Shown here: positions 1 to 7,564 of the stretch, in pieces
How positions within the stretch are numbered: the stretch's first letter is position 1
Layout: each line of letters starts with the position of its first letter
NCBI RefSeq assembly: GCF_027497175.1
Contig: NZ_CP114901.1
Coordinates: 4,836,001-4,900,000 of the forward strand
Origin: Verrucosispora sp. WMMD573
GTDB lineage: Bacteria; Actinomycetota; Actinomycetes; Mycobacteriales; Micromonosporaceae
Direction of reading: 5' to 3'
DNA: 64,000 nt
Made by a program: the position numbers and the translations under genes
Notes under the pieces: generated by a model
The model's database searches: none
Told to the model about the DNA's origin: nothing
The model's input: the letters and a program-made list of their open reading frames with translations, nothing else

Positions 1-286
1 CCGAGGCCAGGCATTCGCCCTCCGGCAGGTGGGTGTCCAACTCCCCCGGTGGCGGCATCCCGGCGAAGCTGTCGAACAGCACGAGTTCGCGTTCCGGGGC
101 GAGCGCCCGCATGGTCGTCGCGAGCCAGACGCTGGTGTAGCCGGCGTTGCAACCGACCTCCACGACGTCGCCCGCGACGTTCGCCCGGAGCACCGAGGAC
201 AGGCCCCAGTGCAGCGTGACGAGACGTTCGACATCGGACATGTTGGCATTGAGCTCAGCTAGCTCGTAGGCAAGACGTGCGTCCAT
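1..286 (-). CDS. TylF/macrocin-type O-methyltransferase family protein (partial, runs off the left edge)
   Basis: The first 95 codons are visible from an ATG at 286; the rest lies outside the window. The translation carries a SAM-binding glycine motif (GDVVEVGCNAGYTSVWLA) followed by a typical second strand (LVLFDSFAGMP). This pairing is characteristic of the TylF/macrocin O-methyltransferase family, which methylates natural-product hydroxyls. The gene is the last visible member of the minus-strand RiPP-like operon and starts 12 bp after the 2OG-Fe(II) oxygenase stop, so it may methylate a hydroxyl made by that or another operon oxygenase. That link is inference. The actual substrate cannot be read from the sequence. 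Confidence 0.8.
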   Translation of the reverse strand, partial: MDARLAYELAELNANMSDVERLVTLHWGLSSVLRANVAGDVVEVGCNAGYTSVWLATTMRALAPERELVLFDSFAGMPPPGELDTHLPEGECLAS

Positions 287-297
287 TGCACTCTCCG

Positions 298-1014
298 TCA
301 GTTGGTGAAGAAGCCGATGACTTTCTTGATCCGTCCGTGGGTGACCGGCTCCGTGCTGTGGCTGAGCTGGCTGCCGAACATGACCAGGCCACCGGCGGCC
401 ATCCGGGTGCGCCAGCGGGTCCGGGGCAGCGCCTTGTACCACTGCGTGGTGTGGTCCGCGCCCTCGCGGACCCTGCGCAGCCCGTCGCCCTCGGGGAGGC
501 TGCGCGGCTCGTCAGTGGGTTCCTCCCACAGGTCTGGGCTGCCGCAGGTCTCGACCACGAAATCGCCGCCGGAGAAGCCGTCGTTGAGGGTGATGCTCAC
601 CCCGGCGACCTTCACGTGATCCGGGTCGGTCTCGTCGAACGGCATATCGATGTGCGGTGTGATGTACTGGCCCACGCCGTACTCGAGATAGATCCACGAG
701 GTCAGGCGACGGCCGCTGGGAAACAGGCTGCGCAGGTGCGGCAGGGCCCGCCGCGCCGCCTCGTCCAGTACCGTCGTCGCCCCCACCGGCAGCGGGAAGA
801 GCTCCAACCGCCCGGCCGGTTCGTAGAGCTCCATCACGTCGCGGGTACTCATCCCGTCGACGGCGTGCACCGACACGGCGCGCTCGCCCTCGAAGGCGGC
901 GCGGCCGTCGGCGGTGATCTGCCGGTCCACCGCATCGCAGATCGCCTGGCACTCCATCGGGGTCAGGAACTGCTCGATACTGTGCACCAGGAGGGATTCC
1001 GAGGTCGTCAACAT
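298..1014 (-). CDS. 2-oxoglutarate/Fe(II)-dependent oxygenase (prolyl-4-hydroxylase-like)
   Basis: This 238-residue protein has the double-stranded beta-helix iron triad: HID at residues 121-123 (YITPHIDMPF) and a distal His near 219. Nine residues later comes Arg228 (LSHSTEPVTHGRIKK), the usual 2-oxoglutarate anchor. The length suits a single catalytic domain. Family members hydroxylate or desaturate peptides and small molecules. Its start overlaps the end of the upstream methyltransferase gene by 7 bp, so the two are translationally coupled. It is probably a tailoring enzyme for the peptide product of this operon; hydroxylation position and substrate are unknown. Confidence 0.85.
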   Translation of the reverse strand: MLTTSESLLVHSIEQFLTPMECQAICDAVDRQITADGRAAFEGERAVSVHAVDGMSTRDVMELYEPAGRLELFPLPVGATTVLDEAARRALPHLRSLFPSGRRLTSWIYLEYGVGQYITPHIDMPFDETDPDHVKVAGVSITLNDGFSGGDFVVETCGSPDLWEEPTDEPRSLPEGDGLRRVREGADHTTQWYKALPRTRWRTRMAAGGLVMFGSQLSHSTEPVTHGRIKKVIGFFTN

Positions 1015-1859
1015 GATTCCGTGCCCTTCCCCTTCTTGGCCAATACCAGTTGGATCGAGCCGGCCGCCGAAGGTGGCCGCATGTCACTGCCGGCGTGGAC
1101 GTGCGCGGCGGCGGTCAGGGCAAGCCCGGCGCACGCGGCGGCTCGCTCGATCTCGTCCTGGTCGTACAGCCACAGCCAGGAGTAGAACTCCCGCCTCGGG
1201 CCGTCGTCCCGGGTGATCCGGAAACGTTGCAGGTAGAGGCGACCTTCCGCCGCGAACCGCGCCTGATACTCGACGACGTGCTCGGTCCGCAGGAAGATGC
1301 CGGTGCCGGCGGGATAGTGGGTGGACTCACGGTCGACCGGGTGCATCCCCGAGCCGGTGCGGGTCCGCACGTCTGCGAACACCCGCCCGCCGGGCCGCAG
1401 GGCCGCGGCGATCCGGCCGAGTGCTGGGCCGAGCGTCGACGGGTCGAACTGGTTGACCAGCTCATAGGTGAGCAGACAGAGGTCGTGCGCCGGCACCATA
1501 GAGCCCGTGTCGAAGGCACCGACCTCGAAGTGGCACCGTCGATCCGGGCATCGGCGGCGCGCCGCGACGATCGCCGCCGGGTTGACATCGACGCCGAGGT
1601 AACTGCGGCAGCCGGTGCCGTTCGCGATCTCGCGGGCGTAGGTGCCCGGGCCGCACCAGGGGTGGTAGATCCGCTCGTCGCCGGTGAGGGTGAGCCAGTC
1701 GAGTTCCCGGCGCACCGCCGCAGCGCTGCGGCCGGCGACCTCGCTGTCGTCGCGGCACTGCACGTCGGCGAGGCAGGATCCGATCACCGGATCGCGGTAC
1801 GGGATGCCGTTCGCGCAGATGTGGGCCCAGTCCACTGTGGTGTCCGGCATGGTGACCAT
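1008..1859 (-). CDS. Class I SAM-dependent methyltransferase
   Basis: The 283-residue protein has motif I at about residues 64-77 (HPWCGPGTYAREIA) and the acidic second strand GVDVNP at 89-94, then LLTYELVNQF and ALRPGGRVFADV, the order of a Rossmann methyltransferase. The frame is open upstream, but ATG 1859 is preferred because it overlaps the TfuA stop as TGATG and the protein before it has no domain character. An alternative start three codons inside (MPDTT) is possible. By position it modifies the product of the YcaO/TfuA operon. The methyl acceptor is unknown. Confidence 0.85.
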   Translation of the reverse strand: MVTMPDTTVDWAHICANGIPYRDPVIGSCLADVQCRDDSEVAGRSAAAVRRELDWLTLTGDERIYHPWCGPGTYAREIANGTGCRSYLGVDVNPAAIVAARRRCPDRRCHFEVGAFDTGSMVPAHDLCLLTYELVNQFDPSTLGPALGRIAAALRPGGRVFADVRTRTGSGMHPVDRESTHYPAGTGIFLRTEHVVEYQARFAAEGRLYLQRFRITRDDGPRREFYSWLWLYDQDEIERAAACAGLALTAAAHVHAGSDMRPPSAAGSIQLVLAKKGKGTESC

Positions 1860-2572
1860 CAGGCCGGTCCGGGCGGCTGCGACGGGTTCGGGATGACCGC
1901 GCCGCAGGGCAGCATGCGGACCACGGGCGGCGGTGCGCCGGTGAGTAGGCACTCCAGGTCGATCCGCTTCAACAGCGCCGGACCCTGCAACTTGCCGCGT
2001 AGTGCCGCTGCCACGTGCGGACGGTCCGGAGTTCGCCGCTGCTGCGCCTGCAGGATCCTGGGCAGGCTGCGGTCGCCGAACCACAGGTCGCCGATCTCGG
2101 CGATGACTCCCGCCACCTCTTCGCCGTCCACCAGCCCGGCGAGCAGCAGCTGCCCGAGCGCCGCACGCACCTCCACCAGCGGAACCGTCACCGGCCGGTA
2201 CGGCGGCTCGGCCGCGTGCAGGAGCATGACCTCGTCGTCGTGGAGTCCGTGGCGTTCGATGAGCCCCACCACCGCGCCGTAGCCGCGCATGCCGTGGGTA
2301 CGCAGCTCGACGGCGCGCAGCGCGCCCATGGAGCCCAGCCCGATCACGTCACGTCCGTCGCGCAGCGCGGCGCATATCTCCCGGTGGTCGACGGCGAACT
2401 CGTGGTAGAACCCACCGTCCACGATGATCACCCGTCCGGACGGGTGGTGGCGTAGCGCCGGTGCCAGCATTCCCCGGGTCAGCGGCGGAAGCACCGAATA
2501 TCGCGCGGAGACGCCGAGCAGGTTCGACTGGTAGCCGGTCGGCCCAACGAAGATCAGATCCCGGTCAGCCAT
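1859..2572 (-). CDS. TfuA-like core domain protein (YcaO partner)
   Basis: The 237-residue protein begins LIFVGPTGY and contains GLGSMGALRAVEL followed by the GMRGYG and HDDEVMLLH stretches, which are hallmarks of the TfuA domain. In characterised thioamide RiPPs (thioviridamide type, and the TfuA partner in methanogen McrA thioamidation) TfuA works with YcaO to place sulfur on a peptide backbone amide. That family knowledge, plus an 8-bp overlap with the YcaO gene here, suggests a thioamidation or cyclodehydration pair. ATG 2572 was chosen over a longer open frame because it begins just before the conserved first strand. Confidence 0.85.
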   Translation of the reverse strand: MADRDLIFVGPTGYQSNLLGVSARYSVLPPLTRGMLAPALRHHPSGRVIIVDGGFYHEFAVDHREICAALRDGRDVIGLGSMGALRAVELRTHGMRGYGAVVGLIERHGLHDDEVMLLHAAEPPYRPVTVPLVEVRAALGQLLLAGLVDGEEVAGVIAEIGDLWFGDRSLPRILQAQQRRTPDRPHVAAALRGKLQGPALLKRIDLECLLTGAPPPVVRMLPCGAVIPNPSQPPGPA

Positions 2573-3716
2573 GGGACCACGCCGCCAGCCGTGGCCCCAC
2601 CCGGGGCGAGAGCCCGGCGACATACGACTCGCAGCCGACGATGACGGTGCGTACCACCCAGGCCCCGTCGGTGCTTCCGTCCCGGAGGACGAAGCGGATC
2701 ACCGGGCCGATGCCGCGTTCGGCCAGCCAGTCGGCCAGCCCGACGGCGTCTGCGGGTACCGGTTGGCTGAACTGCTGCCGGACGTCGGACAGCGCGCTGC
2801 GCTCACCGACCGTGGCCTGATCCGTCGCGACGTCGACCAGGCTCGGCAGATCCTCACGGCCGCCGTGCATGAAGGCAGCGCGGCTCTGTAACGCCTCCAG
2901 CAGGGCACGTTCGATCGCCATGTCGAGGTCGAGCGCACAGGCATGCCCGCCGTTGACGAACCGCCGGTCCGTCTCGTCGCGGTCCCACAGCACGACGTGC
3001 GCGACCGGCAGGCCCAGGTCCTGCTTGACGGCCAGCAGGCGGATCGCCACGTTCGCGCGACGGATCCGCGCGGTCAGGCTCGTGAGCCGGTCGGGCAGCG
3101 AGTGCTCGTCGATGGCCCATTCCTGACCGGCGGCGGCCGGAAACGAGAGGGCGTCGCGCTCCAGTACCTCGAGCATGGCGTGCGCCGTGGCCTGCTCCAG
3201 CGTCAGGCCACAGCCCAGTCCGAAGGAGTTCGCGCCGAAGTACGCCCGGGCGGCAGCGTCCGGCGGTGGCGGCAGCAGAACCAGTTCGCTCGGCAGCAGG
3301 ACGGGCGTGGCGCTGCGCAGGTCCGTCCCCTGCGCCGCGGTCACCTCCTCGTCCAACGGGATCCGGACGCCCAGGCGGGGACAGAGCCGCAGGAGCTCGG
3401 CGGCGCCGCCGAGCTGGGCGGCGATCGCCCGGTACGTGGTCCGTACGAGCGGCACCTGACAGCGAGTGTGCTCGGCCGCCGCGAGTTCCATCGCCTCCAG
3501 CCGCGCCCCGATCTCGGCTGCCGCCTCCGTCGTCCCCTTGCCTCCCGTGACGACAAGGGATCCGACGAGTGCTCCCGGGCGCACGGCCATGGCGACGGGC
3601 ACCCCCACCCGGTCGAGCCGGGTGATGCTGCTGCTGCGGGTCACTCCCACATCGGCGGACCAGGCACGGGCCATCGCCAGCACGGCGTCCTCGGTGGGAT
3701 TCGACGGCATGATCAC
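2565..3716 (-). CDS. YcaO-family ATP-dependent peptide-backbone activating enzyme
   Basis: YcaO enzymes phosphorylate a peptide backbone amide so that a thiol, hydroxyl or sulfide can add, giving azolines, amidines or thioamides. The 383-residue protein shows the nucleotide-binding features of the fold: GGKG at 58-61, an acidic helix ARLEAMELAAAE at 71-82, and the later FGLGCGLTLEQATAHAMLEV plus LERDA that carry Mg/ATP-binding glutamates. There is no fused E1-like or ocin-ThiF domain, so it belongs to the TfuA-partnered stand-alone type. GTG 3716 has a GGAAGAG sequence at good spacing; ATG 3710 is an alternative. It lies 75 bp after the small peptide gene, its likely substrate. Confidence 0.9.
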   Translation of the reverse strand: MIMPSNPTEDAVLAMARAWSADVGVTRSSSITRLDRVGVPVAMAVRPGALVGSLVVTGGKGTTEAAAEIGARLEAMELAAAEHTRCQVPLVRTTYRAIAAQLGGAAELLRLCPRLGVRIPLDEEVTAAQGTDLRSATPVLLPSELVLLPPPPDAAARAYFGANSFGLGCGLTLEQATAHAMLEVLERDALSFPAAAGQEWAIDEHSLPDRLTSLTARIRRANVAIRLLAVKQDLGLPVAHVVLWDRDETDRRFVNGGHACALDLDMAIERALLEALQSRAAFMHGGREDLPSLVDVATDQATVGERSALSDVRQQFSQPVPADAVGLADWLAERGIGPVIRFVLRDGSTDGAWVVRTVIVGCESYVAGLSPRVGPRLAAWSHG

Positions 3717-3791
3717 TTGCTACTCTTCCGAGGCTGTCGACCGGGAGCGGCCAGTGGCCACCGAGGCTCGGGAGCCACTGGCCGCACCGGA

Positions 3792-3950
3792 TCAGTTGTC
3801 GGTCTTGTCGGCTTGGATCGCCTTCTCGACGCGATCCCAGTCGCTCGCGAAGACCGCTGCCGTGTGCGCGGTGGCGCGGGTGTCGCGAGGGTCGAAGTTG
3901 GCGGACTGGATCGCGTCCACGAACTCTTCGAACTCCTGGTCTGACTTCAT
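3792..3950 (-). CDS. Small peptide gene (52 aa), candidate RiPP precursor
   Basis: An ATG at 3950 sits 6 bases after AAAGGAG, a strong ribosome binding site, and opens a 52-codon frame ending at 3792. The peptide begins MKSDQEFEEFVDAIQSANF, is acidic in its first third, has the segment TRATAHTAAVFASDWDRVE in the middle, and ends AIQADKTDN. It has no cysteine and no Gly-Gly. It lies between the HExxH protein and YcaO genes, where a precursor is expected, and codon positions show normal GC bias. No known leader family is recognised. A role as a leader-bearing substrate fits best, but a small partner protein cannot be excluded. Confidence 0.65.
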   Translation of the reverse strand: MKSDQEFEEFVDAIQSANFDPRDTRATAHTAAVFASDWDRVEKAIQADKTDN

Positions 3951-4016
3951 GCTGCTCCTTTCTGCGGCTGGTGGTTTACCTGGACCGGCCGGCGTCCGGA
4001 GCTGGGGAGCACGCCC

Positions 4017-4925
4017 TCAGGCGACGAAGCTCCACAGCAGTGACGCCACCCGCTCATCGCGGACCTCGGTCAGGGCGTCTCGTACTGATCCGCGCGCGAG
4101 GTCCCACTGTTCCGAGCCGATCTCGGCTCGGATCCGGGCGTACGCGGACGGCCGTTCATCGGCTGCCGCGTGGTACTCGAAGTACTTCTGGAGGACCCCG
4201 AAGGCGAAGCCAGCGTGCAGCAAGCCGTACGCCGGGCGGTATGCCTGCTTCCATGGCGAGAACCAGCGCGCCTCGGGATCCAGCTCGACCCCGCAGGCCG
4301 CGAAGATCTCGTTCAGCAACGTGTGTGCCGACTCGTGCAGGATCAGCTCACCAAGGCGGACTGGGTCCTGCACGACGTCGATGAAGATCGTGCCGGGCAG
4401 CGCCTTCAGGGCGTAGCTCTGGGTGGTGTCGCGTTCGGCGCGTAGCTGCATGGTGACCACGACGCCGGTCACCGACGTGATGAAGTGGTCGAAGCCGGCG
4501 CGTTTGATGGCCTCCCCGGCAGCCGGCCACGGGGCCGACGGCACCGCCTGCCGGTCGGGCTCCAGGTCGAGGAAGAGCGGCGACTCGTAGCGGTCGTCGT
4601 CGGACCGCGCACAACGGTCGGCCGCCACGACCCGCACGTCATGGCCCGGCAGCACCGGCACGCCGCCCGCCGCACCCACCGCTGCCCAACGCTGGACCAG
4701 GTCACGTGCGTCGTCGAGGCGCCGCTCGCGCACGGCCGCCGTGATGGAGTACGTGAAGTGGTGCATCAGGGCGTACTGTCGGGCATCGAGGGCCGGTGGC
4801 ACGACGAACCGCCCGTCGAGGCGGGCCGCGGCGGTGCGTACCTGTGCCACGCGATGCTCGCGTAGCGTCGCCAACTCTTGGGCGAGGCCCGGCCAGACTT
4901 CTGGCAGTGCGAGGTCAGTGCTCAC
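4017..4925 (-). CDS. HExxH-motif peptide beta-hydroxylase-like protein (TIGR04267 type)
   Basis: The 302-residue protein has HESAH at 197-201 (LILHESAHTLLNEIF) followed by FSPWKQAYRPAYGLLHAGFA, the conserved second half of the aKG-HExxH family. Members of this group are found beside radical SAM/SPASM peptide-modifying enzymes, and some are 2-oxoglutarate/iron peptide beta-hydroxylases rather than proteases. GTG 4925 overlaps the radical SAM gene end by 11 bp, and a 66-bp gap separates its stop from the small peptide gene. Its probable role is hydroxylation of a side chain in the peptide. Assignment to the family is firm; the reaction here is inferred. Confidence 0.8.
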   Translation of the reverse strand: MSTDLALPEVWPGLAQELATLREHRVAQVRTAAARLDGRFVVPPALDARQYALMHHFTYSITAAVRERRLDDARDLVQRWAAVGAAGGVPVLPGHDVRVVAADRCARSDDDRYESPLFLDLEPDRQAVPSAPWPAAGEAIKRAGFDHFITSVTGVVVTMQLRAERDTTQSYALKALPGTIFIDVVQDPVRLGELILHESAHTLLNEIFAACGVELDPEARWFSPWKQAYRPAYGLLHAGFAFGVLQKYFEYHAAADERPSAYARIRAEIGSEQWDLARGSVRDALTEVRDERVASLLWSFVA

Positions 4926-6099
4926 TGGCTACTCGCTCTCTGGCGATATCCGCCGCGATGTGGTCAATGATCTCGATCCGGTGGGTGCAGTAGTCCTCGT
5001 AGAAGGCGCTGTTGCGGTAGCGCATGCGGGTGGCGAGGCAACCGCCGCCGCATGTACTCCGATAGCCACAGCCCACGCACTTGTCGAGCAGCTCGTCGAG
5101 GCCGCCGCGCAGCGTCGGGTTGGTGACGAGGGAGGTGGCCACGTCGAGGGACGGCAGGTCGTGAATGGTGCCGAGCAGCCCGTCGGGTACACCCAACTCG
5201 TCACAGCTGCCAAGGCGGCCGTCCGGATAGAGGGTCAGCACGAACGCGCATTTCTGTTCGGCGAAGTGACAGAAGCGGGTGTCGCGGCCGGCGAGCACGC
5301 GTATCACGCTGGTGAACGGCTCCAGCAGGAACCGCCGGAACAGACCGGAGCCGCGCCAGTGGTCGTACGCCCGGACCAGGAACGCGGAGAACTCGAGTGG
5401 CGTGATCGCCCAACCGGCATGCTCCTCCCCCTTGGGCAGCAGGGGCAGCATCGTCTCGCGGTTACCGACCGGAATGCGTTTCGGCATGACGTTGAAGTCG
5501 AAGCAGGGAGAGAATTTCAGCGCCTTCACCGCGTCGAACCCGGCAACGAAGTCGAGCGTCTCCTCCGGGCGCCGGGACACGTCCTTCGTCACGGTCGATA
5601 TCAGGCCCACCGCGAGACCGCGCCCGGCGGCCATTTCCAATGCCACATGGACGCGCTCGGAGGTGCTCCGGTCGCGATAGTCGACCCGGTTGCGGTTGGC
5701 CTCAGGATCACCATCGAGGGAAACGCCAATGTCTATCTCGGGCCATTCCTCGGCAAACAGATCGAACCACTCGGGTGTCAACATCGTCGCGTTCGTCTGG
5801 ACGCTCAGGGAGATGTTCCCCGGGTAGCCCCGCAGGAGCCGCAGGAGGTCGGCGGTCGCCTCCATCCCGTACAGCAGCGGCTCGCCGCCGTGCAGTTCCA
5901 GGCTCAGTGGCCGGCCGCCGGCCAGGTCGAGCAGGCGCGCGAGGGCGTCGAGGGGCAGCTTGTCGTAGCCGGCGTAGGGCTTGCGCTTCTCGTAGCAGTA
6001 GTAGCAGTTGATGTTGCAGGCGTCGCCGACCAGCTTCAGGATCACCGACAACGGCTCAGCCGGTCCGGGTATTCGCAGGTTCGCCTGCTCTGTCGTCAT
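4915..6099 (-). CDS. Radical SAM/SPASM peptide-modifying enzyme
   Basis: From ATG 6099 the 394-residue protein carries the radical SAM cluster motif C28-x3-C32-x2-C35 (ACNINCYYCYEK), then LELHGGEPLL and SLDGDPEANRNRVDYR. A cysteine-rich C-terminal SPASM domain follows (FCHFAEQKC, LGSCDELG, KCVGCGYRSTCGGGC, DYCTHR) that binds auxiliary iron-sulfur clusters. Such enzymes install thioether, carbon-carbon or ether cross-links in ribosomal peptides. The start is supported by GGTGG upstream; GTG 6111 is an alternative. It is the first gene of the leftward operon, transcribed away from the StrR-like regulator. Confidence 0.9.
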   Translation of the reverse strand: MTTEQANLRIPGPAEPLSVILKLVGDACNINCYYCYEKRKPYAGYDKLPLDALARLLDLAGGRPLSLELHGGEPLLYGMEATADLLRLLRGYPGNISLSVQTNATMLTPEWFDLFAEEWPEIDIGVSLDGDPEANRNRVDYRDRSTSERVHVALEMAAGRGLAVGLISTVTKDVSRRPEETLDFVAGFDAVKALKFSPCFDFNVMPKRIPVGNRETMLPLLPKGEEHAGWAITPLEFSAFLVRAYDHWRGSGLFRRFLLEPFTSVIRVLAGRDTRFCHFAEQKCAFVLTLYPDGRLGSCDELGVPDGLLGTIHDLPSLDVATSLVTNPTLRGGLDELLDKCVGCGYRSTCGGGCLATRMRYRNSAFYEDYCTHRIEIIDHIAADIARERVASEH

Positions 6100-6505
6100 C
6101 GCTGCCACCACCGTGACCTATCTAGGAGATCGCCCTTATCCGCAGTCGACAGTTCTGATTGTCGGGTCATCAGGTATCCCGCCCATGCGTCCCGAATAGG
6201 TGCCGGAAACATCCGGCACCTCGTACAGGAAGACGGACAACACAGCCTCGTCGCCGCCCATTTTCTAGCCCGATAACACGCTGGAGGCTTCGGGATTCGG
6301 ACCATACCCGGCACTACCGTGATCCACAAGACCGATCAACGAGCGGTTTGAACGCGCACTCCGCCGCCCCATCGACTCCACCACTTCGCAGGTCCCGCAT
6401 GTACACGCCATGTGCGCTGAATATGCTCACGCGGTCGTACCATGTGCGCCGCGGATGCACCTGCGACAAAGTGCAATGCGGGGGAGAACAGGTACCGGGG
6501 TGTAA
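6100..6505. promoter_or_regulatory. Divergent promoter region between the two biosynthetic operons
   Basis: These 406 bases separate the radical SAM gene from the regulator gene and are less GC-rich than the genes. I see no credible coding frame. Visible structure includes a perfect 8-bp inverted repeat (GGTGCCGG, loop AAACAT, CCGGCACC) at 6199-6220, a weaker CGACA/TGTCG pair at 6147-6164, and two exact direct repeats of CCATGTGCGC at 6408-6417 and 6440-6449, which are 32 bp (about three helical turns) apart. These are candidate operator elements for both directions. No match to the classical StrR box was found by eye. Confidence 0.6.
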
Positions 6506-7507
6506 ATGAAGAGGCAACCGGATAGCGGCCAGGTCGCCGAGGTCGACAACACGTACAGTGAGGCAGCGGATACAATTCCGCAAATCGAAATGGTCGATGT
6601 CAGTTCGCTGCGAGGGGGCTTCTCGCCGAGGTTGGACGGGATCAGCGCGAGCCACACGAGGCTGCTCGGAGAGTTGACCGACGCGGTGCCGCCGATCGTT
6701 GTCCAGCGGTCCTCGCTGCGGGTGGTGGACGGCATGCATCGACTGCGGGCGGCACGTGCGCGGGGCGACAGGCGAGTGCCGGTGGTCTACTTCGACGGCT
6801 CCGACGCGGACGCCTTCGTCGCGGCGGTGCAGTTGAACATCGCGCACGGCCTGCCACTGAGCACTCGGGATCGGCTGACCGCGGCCGAGCGAATCCTCGC
6901 CTCGCACTCCCAGTGGTCCGACCGCCGGATCGCGTCGGTGTGCGGGGTCGCCGCGAAGACCGTGGCCGCGCTTCGGCGACGTTCAACCGACAACAGTCAC
7001 CAGTTGAACGTCCGGATCGGCCGGGACGGCCGCCGGCGTCCGGTGTCGGCGGAGGCGGGCCGGCGGTTGGCCGAGCAGATCGTGCGCCGTGAGCCGGGTG
7101 TCAGCCTGCGCGAGATAGCGCGCCGGGCGGGCATCTCCGTGGGAACGGCGTTTGACGTCCGGCGTAAGGCGCTCGGCGAGGCTCCCGCCCTGGCGGTCGA
7201 GGTGACCGCCGCCGAGACGGCACCCGAGCCGCCGGCATCCGCATCCACCGATCGGCTGCCGGCGACAGCCGCGGACCTCAAAGCCGTCATCCGGCCGAGG
7301 TTGGAGCGGCTCGTCCAGGATCCCTCGCTGCGGTACACCGACCACGGCAAGGCGTTGCTCCGGCTGCTCACGGCAACGCTCACGTTCATCGCGCAGTCCG
7401 CCGATGCCGCCGGAACCGTTCCCGCGCACTGCCACGAACCGCTGCGGGCGGTCGCCCAGGCCTGTGCGGGTGGGTGGCACCAGTTCAGCGAGATGCTTGC
7501 CGAATAG
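6506..7507 (+). CDS. StrR/ParB-like pathway-specific transcriptional regulator
   Basis: The 333-residue protein has a ParB N-terminal-type domain (about 28-110, with VVDGMHRLRAARARG at 73-87). A helix-turn-helix follows near 137-158 (WSDRRIASVCGVAAKTVAAL) and a second HTH at about 196-222 (VSLREIARRAGISVGTAF). This arrangement is typical of StrR-like activators of antibiotic clusters rather than chromosome-partition ParB. ATG 6506 follows a weak GGGG ribosome site. Its place at the divergent centre suggests it controls both operons, and perhaps itself through the repeats upstream. Confidence 0.85.
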   Translation: MKRQPDSGQVAEVDNTYSEAADTIPQIEMVDVSSLRGGFSPRLDGISASHTRLLGELTDAVPPIVVQRSSLRVVDGMHRLRAARARGDRRVPVVYFDGSDADAFVAAVQLNIAHGLPLSTRDRLTAAERILASHSQWSDRRIASVCGVAAKTVAALRRRSTDNSHQLNVRIGRDGRRRPVSAEAGRRLAEQIVRREPGVSLREIARRAGISVGTAFDVRRKALGEAPALAVEVTAAETAPEPPASASTDRLPATAADLKAVIRPRLERLVQDPSLRYTDHGKALLRLLTATLTFIAQSADAAGTVPAHCHEPLRAVAQACAGGWHQFSEMLAE

Positions 7508-7564
7508 CTGCCCCCACGCCGCGAGCGTCGTGTCTCGTCGCGCCCTGCTCCGATACCAGGTGAC

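Noticed and set aside
6408..6449. Repeated CCATGTGCGC read as the start of a CRISPR-like array or as a StrR box
   Set aside because: There are only two copies, both 10 bp long, with no further spacing pattern, and the sequence does not match the known StrR box.
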